Positions 58,440 to 64,000 of a stretch of 64,000 nt of DNA are shown here, in pieces (the stretch's first letter is position 1; every line of letters starts with the position of its first letter). Below the pieces are notes generated by a model. That model was given only the letters and a program-made list of their open reading frames with translations, was not told the DNA's origin and did not search any database. The translations under genes and the position numbers were made by a program. The stretch is taken from the NCBI GenBank assembly GCA_001577635.1, contig LSBP01000003.1, positions 105,267 to 169,266 of the forward strand, in the 5' to 3' direction. The stretch comes from Halomonadaceae bacterium T82-2 (lineage in GTDB: Bacteria; Pseudomonadota; Gammaproteobacteria; Pseudomonadales; Halomonadaceae).

Positions 58440-58484
58440 GGGATAGGCGATGGCAATGGATTCTGCATTGCAATCGCTTATCCC
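58440..58484. promoter_or_regulatory. 19-bp imperfect inverted repeat upstream of proV
   Basis: Left arm GGGATAGGCGATGGCAATG (58440-58458) and right arm CATTGCAATCGCTTATCCC (58466-58484) are complementary at 17 of 19 positions, with a 7-base centre. It lies 37 bp upstream of the proV start. It fits an operator or leader hairpin for the osmolyte importer. Confidence 0.65.
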
Positions 58485-58624
58485 TGCTCTCATAACGATT
58501 ACTTATAATTTACGGCGCATCATACATTCTTATTGAAAGGGCTTCAAATCAGAATAGCTGATGATTGATCAACGGTTCAAAAAAACACTGGCTCAACCAT
58601 GCGCCTGTGCGACGAGCGAGGTCC

Positions 58625-61372
58625 TCAGACCCTTGGGTTTTCCAGACGGTGGCGTTGCCAGTCGCTGGTGGGTTCGTTGAGTCGCAGGGCAGCGTCGACC
58701 ACCTGCTCCTCCATGTTGTAGCGGCAGGTGAAGCCGAGTTGCTTCATCAGGGCGCGCATCGGGCCGTTGTCTATCATGATCTTGCCGATCATTTCCAGGG
58801 TGCCGAGCCCCCGGCAGTAGCGGATCATCTTCTCCATCAGCAGCCGCCCCAGCCCGTGGCCGTGCAGGTCGTCGCGGATGATGATCGAGAACTCGGTGCG
58901 AATGTTGTCCGGGTCGTTCCAGACCCGGACGACCCCCAGCATCTCCTTGCTGCCGTCATCGCGCTGATGCTCGGCGATGAAGGCCATCTGGCGGTCGTAG
59001 TTGATCTGGGCCAGGCGTGACAGGTCGCGCTGGGTCAGGTCGGCCTTGTTGTGGAAGTAGCGATAGCGAATGCTCTCCTCGGAAAGCTGGGCGTGGAAGC
59101 TGGTGATCAGGGGGGCATCCTCGCCGCGGATCGGACGGATCTCGACCGGCATGCCGTCGTTGAGGGTGACCCACTCTCGCAGCTCCTCGGGATAAGGCAT
59201 GATGGCATGGCGCGCCGGCCTGCCGAGGTCCATGGCGAAGTCGACGGCCACCAGGCCATCGCGGTTGAGCAGCAGCGGGTTGAGCTCGAGACCACGCAGT
59301 TCCGGCAGGTCGGAGGCCATCTGCGAGAGCTTGACCAGCAGCTGGCAGAGCCGGTCGATATCGCGCTCGGGGTCGCGGGAATGCTCATGGATCAGGCGTG
59401 CGGCGTGGGTGCGCTGGATGAGCTCGTCGGCCAGGGTCATGTTCAGTGGCGGCAGCGCGACATGGCGGTCGGCGAGCACGTTGACCTTGTAGCCGCCGAT
59501 CCCGAACACGATGACCGGACCGAAGGTCGCGTCCCGGGTGATGCCCGCGCAGAGCTGCATGGAGTGCTTGCCGCGCTGCATGCTCTGCAGGCAATACTCG
59601 TGGATACGGCTTTCCGGAAACTTCTCGCGAACCTTGTCGCCGAGACGGCGGATGCCGTCGGCCACCTGCTCCGGGCTCTCCAGGTCCTGCAGCAGGCCGG
59701 CGGAGAGCTTGTGGGGATGACTGCGATAGCGAAACGGCACGCAGTTGTGGTCGTGTACCACCTTCAGGGCCATGCGGCCGTCCAGCTGGGCCGCGGCTTC
59801 GGCCCCCTCCTCGGGGGTTGCGATGTAGCGGCTCGGCGCCGCGGGGATGCCGTAGGCCGCCAGCACCTCCGCGGTCTCCCGATGGGTCAGGCGATCGCGG
59901 TTGCCGGCCTTGGCTTCCTCGATCAGGCGATGGCAGCGGGTTCGGATGTCCGGTGTGGTCGTGAACGGCAGGCTCGGCGGTGTTTCCTGCAGCAGCGCCT
60001 GCACACGCTGGTAGTCGACCATGTGCATGAAGGCCTTGATGGCCTTCTCGGGCGAAATGTACGTCGGGATCCCCGCCAGGTTGCATTCGTGGCGGGCGCT
60101 CAGCGCTTCCTCGAGGCCCATCCAGCTGGTCAGCAGATTGCGCTTGAAGCGCCGGCGATTGGCGACCAGGGCCTGGGCGGTGGTGCGCGACGGGGCCAGT
60201 CGCGTGGGGGCATGGACCACCAGCACGGCATCGGTATTGGCGTCGGCGGCGACGATTTCCAGCGCCTCGACGAAGCGCTCGGGGGTCGCATGCCCGCCCA
60301 GGTCCACCGGGTTGCGCCCCGGCAGGCTGAGGTCGAACTCTCCGGCGGTGAGCGCCTCGCGTGTTTCCGCCGTGAAATCGGCCAGACGCCCGCCGGCACT
60401 GACCAGCTTGTCGATGGCCAGCAGGGCCGGCCCCAGCCCGTTGGCGACGATGGCCAGACGGTCGCCGCGCAGCGGCTTCATCCGGGTCAGCGTCTCGAGA
60501 GCGTCGAACAGCGCGTCGGAATCGTCCACCCGGACCACCCCGGCCCGCGACAGGGCGGCATCGATGATCACATCGCGGTTGGCCACGCCCGGTGTCGGCG
60601 CGACCGCGGCGAGATCGGACTGCGGCGTGCGGCCGCTCTTGATCGCCAGCACCAGGCGGTTGCGCGACGTGTCGCGCAGCGCGGTCATGAAATGCTGGGC
60701 ATCGTGGATGCGCTCGAGGTGCAGCAGCATGGCCTGGCAGGGCGAGTACTGATTGATGTAGTCGATCAGGTCGGGGAGCATCACGTCGACGCTGTCGCCG
60801 AGCGTCACCAGGTGCGAAAAGCCGATGCCCCGCCCCGCCGCCCAGTCGATCATGGCGTTGCCGAGCATCCCGGACTGGCCCAGGTAGGCCACGCGCCCGC
60901 GCTTGATCGGCTGACTGGCATAGCTGGCGTTGAGCCGGCGTCCCGGAACGATCATGCCCATGCACTCCGGGCCCAGCACGCGAATGCCCGAGCGCCGCGC
61001 CGCGGCCAGCATGCGTTCGCGAATCGAGCCGCCGTCGCGTCCGGCATCATCCAGGTAGGCGCCGCCCGAGAGCACCATGGCCGCCCTGACGCCGAAGCGG
61101 CCCAGCTGCTCGATCAGCTGCGGCACGGTATCGACCGGCGAGCAGATCACCGCCAGGTCGGGCACCTCGGGCAGGTCGGCGACATGCCTGACGCAGGTGC
61201 GGCCGTGAACGGACGCATACCCCTTGGGGTTGACCGCCCAGATCGTGCCGGGGAACTGGCTTTCGGTCAGGTTGCCGATCACCAGCCCCCCCATCGAGTG
61301 GGTCTTTTCCGATGCACCGATGACCGCGATGGAGCGCGGTTCGAAGAAATACCGCAAGAAGCGCGTGCTCAC
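58625..61372 (-). CDS. Pat/PatZ-type protein acetyltransferase (acyl-CoA synthetase-like plus GNAT)
   Basis: 915 residues from a GTG start with AGGGAG upstream. Domains in order: CoA-binding (about 10-140, SIAVIGASEKTHSMGG), two succinyl-CoA-ligase-like domains (about 150-450), ATP-grasp (about 480-700, EVLAAYGIPAAPSRYIATP), and a C-terminal GNAT acetyltransferase (about 730-890, DDLHGHGLGRLLMEKMI). The phosphohistidine block of true ADP-forming synthetases (SHTG) reads APTPG here, so the synthetase part is probably a sensor. Relatives (Salmonella Pat, Escherichia coli PatZ) acetylate lysines of acetyl-CoA synthetase and other enzymes. Divergent from a deacetylase-family gene. Confidence 0.9.
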   Translation of the reverse strand: MSTRFLRYFFEPRSIAVIGASEKTHSMGGLVIGNLTESQFPGTIWAVNPKGYASVHGRTCVRHVADLPEVPDLAVICSPVDTVPQLIEQLGRFGVRAAMVLSGGAYLDDAGRDGGSIRERMLAAARRSGIRVLGPECMGMIVPGRRLNASYASQPIKRGRVAYLGQSGMLGNAMIDWAAGRGIGFSHLVTLGDSVDVMLPDLIDYINQYSPCQAMLLHLERIHDAQHFMTALRDTSRNRLVLAIKSGRTPQSDLAAVAPTPGVANRDVIIDAALSRAGVVRVDDSDALFDALETLTRMKPLRGDRLAIVANGLGPALLAIDKLVSAGGRLADFTAETREALTAGEFDLSLPGRNPVDLGGHATPERFVEALEIVAADANTDAVLVVHAPTRLAPSRTTAQALVANRRRFKRNLLTSWMGLEEALSARHECNLAGIPTYISPEKAIKAFMHMVDYQRVQALLQETPPSLPFTTTPDIRTRCHRLIEEAKAGNRDRLTHRETAEVLAAYGIPAAPSRYIATPEEGAEAAAQLDGRMALKVVHDHNCVPFRYRSHPHKLSAGLLQDLESPEQVADGIRRLGDKVREKFPESRIHEYCLQSMQRGKHSMQLCAGITRDATFGPVIVFGIGGYKVNVLADRHVALPPLNMTLADELIQRTHAARLIHEHSRDPERDIDRLCQLLVKLSQMASDLPELRGLELNPLLLNRDGLVAVDFAMDLGRPARHAIMPYPEELREWVTLNDGMPVEIRPIRGEDAPLITSFHAQLSEESIRYRYFHNKADLTQRDLSRLAQINYDRQMAFIAEHQRDDGSKEMLGVVRVWNDPDNIRTEFSIIIRDDLHGHGLGRLLMEKMIRYCRGLGTLEMIGKIMIDNGPMRALMKQLGFTCRYNMEEQVVDAALRLNEPTSDWQRHRLENPRV

Positions 61373-61478
61373 GAGTGTCTCCCTTGCCCCGAGGTTGTTC
61401 CCTGTGTACGACTTATTGACAGTGTCGTGCAAGCCTCGCCGACCATTACCTTGTTATGGCCTTCAGCCGGAGACCCCC

Positions 61479-62417
61479 ATGATCACTGCCTTCATCACGC
61501 ATTCGCACTGTGATCTGCATCACATGGGGCCGGAACATCCGGAAAGTCCCAAGCGCCTGGAAAGCATTCGTGCCCACATGGCGCTGGCCGGCGTGCTCCA
61601 GCAGACCATGCAGTCCGAGGCCCGCCCCGCCACCGACGAACAGATCACGCGCATCCATCCGGCGCGTCATCTGCAGGCCCTGAAACGCTGCGTCCCGGAG
61701 CAGGGGCTGATCAACCTCGACAACGACACCTTCATGAACCCCGACAGCCTCGAGGCGGCCCGGTTCGCTGCCGGCGCGGCCATCACCGGGGTCGATCGGG
61801 TGATGCGCCACCAGGCCGACAACGTCTTCTGCGCCGTGCGCCCGCCGGGCCACCATGCCGAGATCAGCGAGGCGATGGGCTTCTGCTTCTTCAACAATGT
61901 CGCCGTGGCCGCCGCCCACGCCCGGGCGCGCTACGGTATCCGCCGGGTGGCCATCATCGATTTCGACGTCCACCAATGTAACGGCACGATCGACATCTTC
62001 GGCGGTGATCCCGACACCCTTGTGTGCACCAGCTATCAGTATCCCTTCTATCCCTGGCGGTACCTGCGTGCCAGTTTCGACAACGTCATTGACACGCCGC
62101 TCGAGCCCGGGTGCGATGGTCCGGCGTTCCGGCGGCTGGTGGAACGCGACTGGCTGCCCGCCTTGCAGGCCCATCGCCCCGAGCTGATTCTCGTCTCGGC
62201 CGGCTTCGACGCGCATCGCGACGATCCCCTGGCGGACATCTGCCTGGACGATGTCGATTACCACTGGATCACCACGCTGATCATGGATGTCGCTCGTGTC
62301 CACGCGCAGAACCGCCTCGTCTCGGTGCTCGAGGGCGGTTACTCGCTCGAGGCGCTGGGTCGCAGCGCCACATCGCATGTCCGTGCCCTGCTGGGCCAGC
62401 CTTTCACGCAGGGGTGA
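61479..62417 (+). CDS. Histone deacetylase-family (AcuC/APAH-like) zinc amidohydrolase
   Basis: 312 residues, class-II-like deacetylase fold. Active-site pieces: RPPGHHAE (tandem His), IIDFDVHQCNGT (zinc Asp and His), SAGFDAHRDDPLAD (second zinc Asp), and the Gly-Tyr of VLEGGYSLEALG. The substrate may be acetyl-lysine proteins or acetylpolyamines. The gene diverges from a Pat-type acetyltransferase across 106 bp, so reversal of protein acetylation is an appealing role. Start chosen by the family N-terminus ITAFITHSHCDLHHMG; the frame is open upstream. Confidence 0.9.
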   Translation: MITAFITHSHCDLHHMGPEHPESPKRLESIRAHMALAGVLQQTMQSEARPATDEQITRIHPARHLQALKRCVPEQGLINLDNDTFMNPDSLEAARFAAGAAITGVDRVMRHQADNVFCAVRPPGHHAEISEAMGFCFFNNVAVAAAHARARYGIRRVAIIDFDVHQCNGTIDIFGGDPDTLVCTSYQYPFYPWRYLRASFDNVIDTPLEPGCDGPAFRRLVERDWLPALQAHRPELILVSAGFDAHRDDPLADICLDDVDYHWITTLIMDVARVHAQNRLVSVLEGGYSLEALGRSATSHVRALLGQPFTQG

Positions 62418-62420
62418 ATT

Positions 62421-62446
62421 GGCGTTTCCCGAAATCGGGAAACGCC
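62421..62446. promoter_or_regulatory. 26-bp perfect palindrome between the deacetylase gene and the regulator
   Basis: Arms GGCGTTTCCCGA / TCGGGAAACGCC around AA, three bases after the deacetylase stop. No U-tract follows. It may end the upstream transcript or be an operator, since it shares TTTCC/GGAAA elements with the palindrome nearer the regulator. Confidence 0.65.
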
Positions 62447-62522
62447 GAGGCGCCATGGTCGTTCGTGGTCATGCCAATAGCGGGATTCGGCAGCGAATGG
62501 GTGCCGGGCTGTGGTAGCATCG

Positions 62523-62539
62523 AGGAAACTAAGTTTCCT
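62523..62539. promoter_or_regulatory. 17-bp palindrome before the XRE-cupin gene
   Basis: AGGAAACTAAGTTTCCT is a perfect palindrome about one base and ends 16 bp before the start codon. It is well placed for autorepression by the XRE-cupin protein it precedes. Confidence 0.65.
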
Positions 62540-62555
62540 ATCGTGAACAGCCACC

Positions 62556-63185
62556 ATGTCAAACACCGATCAGGATGCCGCACTGCGCATCGCTTCCGGG
62601 CGCAAGCCCTTCGTCGAACCCCTGCAGCTGGGCGAGCGGCTCAAGGAGATTCGTCTGGCCAATCAATGGACGCTGGAGGATGTCAGCCAGCGAACCGGGC
62701 TGGCACGCTCGACCCTCTCGAAGATCGAGAACCACCAGATCTCTCCGACCTTCACGGCCGTGCAGAAGATGATTCGCGGTCTGGACATCGACCTGCCGCA
62801 GCTGCTCAGCGCGCCCCGGGCCCAGACCCGCACCATGGGGCGCCGGGACCTGACGCGCGGCGGCGACGGGCAGCGTCACCCCACCCCCACCTACGAGCAC
62901 GAGCTGCTCTCCCATCAGCTGGCGCAGAAGCGCATGATTCCCTTCAAGACCATCGTCCGGGCCCGCGACTTCGCGGCGTTCAGCGAGTGGGTCCGTCACG
63001 ACGGCGAGGAATTCCTGATCGTGCTCGATGGCAGCATCATGCTCTACACCGAGTTCTATGAACCCGTGCGCCTCGACCAGGGTGACAGCATCTATTTCGA
63101 CAGCGACATGGGGCATGCTCTCGTTTCGTTGAGCGAACAGGATGCCACGGTGCTCTCGGTCTGCACGCGAGCCGACGGCACCTGA
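62556..63185 (+). CDS. XRE-family regulator with C-terminal cupin domain
   Basis: 209 residues. Helix-turn-helix at about 26-82 (LGERLKEIRLANQWTLEDVS, then RTGLARSTLSKIENHQISPT) and a cupin sensor at about 120-200 (FSEWVRHDGEEFLIVLDGSI, then LDQGDSIYFDSDMGHALVSL). XRE-cupin proteins respond to small metabolites such as polyamines, amino acids or their acetyl forms. The effector is unknown. The upstream deacetylase-family gene on the same strand could be a target. Two palindromes lie in the 138-bp gap before it. Confidence 0.9.
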   Translation: MSNTDQDAALRIASGRKPFVEPLQLGERLKEIRLANQWTLEDVSQRTGLARSTLSKIENHQISPTFTAVQKMIRGLDIDLPQLLSAPRAQTRTMGRRDLTRGGDGQRHPTPTYEHELLSHQLAQKRMIPFKTIVRARDFAAFSEWVRHDGEEFLIVLDGSIMLYTEFYEPVRLDQGDSIYFDSDMGHALVSLSEQDATVLSVCTRADGT

Positions 63186-63210
63186 CCCACCGGCTGTCGC
63201 GCTTGTCGCT

Positions 63211-63759
63211 TCAGACGGCGAGCGTTTGTGTCAGCGCCGGCCAGAGTTCGGCGAAATCGCGCTCGAGCCGCGCGTAATCGGCCTCGATCCACTCCGCCAG
63301 CTCGACCATCCGGTTCGGCCCGCGGAGACGGTTGCCGATTCCCTGCAGGGCCCGACAGGTGAAGTGAAGATCGGCGTAACGCGACAGCCAGTCCTCGGCG
63401 ATCATGACGGGCACCATGCCCGCCAGTCTGTCCGGTGCGGGGCGTTGCTCCAGCACCCGATAGCAACGTTCGATCAGCGCCGGGTCGGCGATATCACGAG
63501 CCAGAAAGTGATCCCAGACCATGTCGAGCGCAATGCCGGCATAGCGTCGCCCGTCACGCGGTGCACGAGCCCGCGCTTGGTGCACCACCGGATGCTGGTC
63601 GACGCCGGCGTCGACCCGACGGTGATGGCGGATGCCTGCGGCGACGGGGGTATCCCAGGCCTGCAGATCGCTTCCCTTGACGCCGTCGGCGATCAGGTTG
63701 CCATAGAGGAAGTCGTCCGAACCGCCCCGGGCCAGCCAGCCATGCGCCAGGAAATTCAT
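63211..63759 (-). CDS. acpH: Acyl carrier protein phosphodiesterase AcpH-like
   Basis: 182 residues. The N-terminal MNFLAHGWLARG and FLYGNLIADGVKG, the HHRRVDAGVDQHPVV block, and ALDMVWDHFLAR are AcpH signatures (HD-like metal site). AcpH removes phosphopantetheine from acyl carrier protein. Length is close to Escherichia coli AcpH (193). It begins 4 bp after the tusE-like gene on the same strand. Confidence 0.88.
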   Translation of the reverse strand: MNFLAHGWLARGGSDDFLYGNLIADGVKGSDLQAWDTPVAAGIRHHRRVDAGVDQHPVVHQARARAPRDGRRYAGIALDMVWDHFLARDIADPALIERCYRVLEQRPAPDRLAGMVPVMIAEDWLSRYADLHFTCRALQGIGNRLRGPNRMVELAEWIEADYARLERDFAELWPALTQTLAV

Positions 63760-63763
63760 GATC

Positions 63764-64000
63764 CTAGAGGCAGTTGGTGGGCTTGGGCAATCCGGCGAGC
63801 CGAGCCGCCACCTTGGCGGGGCTTTCCGGGAACAGCCGCATCAGATGCAGTGAGCGGCCCTTTTCCGGCCCGAGCTGCTGTCCAGCCGCCTTGACCAGCG
63901 GACGCATGGCCGGGGCCATCTCGTAGCGTCGATAGAACTCGCGCAGCAGGTCGAGAATCTCCCAGTGCTCGGCGGTGAGCGTGCGGCCTTCCTCGGCAGC
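63764..64000 (-). CDS. tusE: TusE/DsrC-family sulfur relay protein (5' end missing)
   Basis: 78 C-terminal residues are visible; the gene runs off the window. They match the DsrC/TusE family: TLTAEHWEILDLLREFYRRY, APAMRPLVKAAGQQLGPEKG, and the C-terminal GLPKPTNCL, with the essential cysteine next to last. TusE accepts persulfide sulfur from TusBCD for 2-thiouridine tRNA modification; DsrC proper serves dissimilatory sulfur oxidation. The upstream GxxCxxC-type second cysteine of true DsrC is absent in the visible tail, favouring TusE. Confidence 0.88.
   Translation of the reverse strand, partial: AAEEGRTLTAEHWEILDLLREFYRRYEMAPAMRPLVKAAGQQLGPEKGRSLHLMRLFPESPAKVAARLAGLPKPTNCL

Noticed and set aside
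59051-61513. 820-codon open frame opposite the acetyltransferase gene
   Set aside because: Same composition effect; no domain, no ribosome site, and the opposite strand has a complete conserved protein.

Overview
The window reads as chromosomal DNA of a halophilic gammaproteobacterium of the Halomonas/Chromohalobacter group. The support is very GC-rich DNA, a complete ectoine operon (ectABC), a glycine-betaine ABC transporter (proVWX type), acid-rich proteins, and Pseudomonas-like neighbourhoods such as ubiG-mupP beside yciK. I see no tRNA, rRNA, insertion sequence, prophage or CRISPR array. A 28-bp sequence at 32642-32669 matches the gammaproteobacterial XerCD dif site, which would place the window at the replication terminus.

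Layout: 1-5.1 kb carries yciK (partial), mupP, ubiG, galU, a UDP-glucose-dehydrogenase-like gene that lacks the catalytic cysteine, and sodB. 5.2-12.4 kb is a membrane-anchored coiled-coil gene followed by tamA-tamB and convergent ychJ. 12.4-16.4 kb has msrA, a YheT-type hydrolase, pepQ and a LysR regulator. 16.5-22.3 kb is a dipeptide ABC transporter operon (dppABCDF type, minus strand). 22.5-24.7 kb is the divergent pair can/gor. 24.9-27.4 kb is ectABC with a strong terminator. 27.5-32.5 kb is a four-gene pyruvate dehydrogenase operon (E1alpha, E1beta, E2, E3).

After dif come opgG and an OpgC-like acyltransferase (no opgH in the window), zur-hisI-yidD, sufE, and a divergent tyrosine recombinase/KfrA-like gene pair with an AT-rich, palindrome-rich intergenic region. 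39.9-48.2 kb holds nfuA, metH, a MATE exporter and a sulfite reductase with its DUF934 partner. 48.2-55.2 kb contains smrA, a membrane-tethered gamma-glutamylcyclotransferase-like gene, arsC-wrbA-DUF2069-transporter, cytochrome c', cytochrome b561, azlCD and pdxH. 55.3-58.4 kb is proVWX. 58.6-62.4 kb is a divergent protein acetyltransferase (Pat type)/histone-deacetylase-family pair, followed by an XRE-cupin regulator, acpH and a partial tusE/dsrC gene.

Three themes run through the genes. Osmotic adaptation is served by ectoine synthesis, betaine uptake and periplasmic glucan. Thiol and sulfur metabolism is served by cysI, metH, gor, msrA, sufE, nfuA and tusE. Envelope assembly is served by the tam genes, galU and mupP. 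The parts that look least described are the recombinase/KfrA pair near dif, the acetyltransferase/deacetylase pair, the cysteine-less dehydrogenase paralogue, and several perfect inverted repeats in promoters and between genes.
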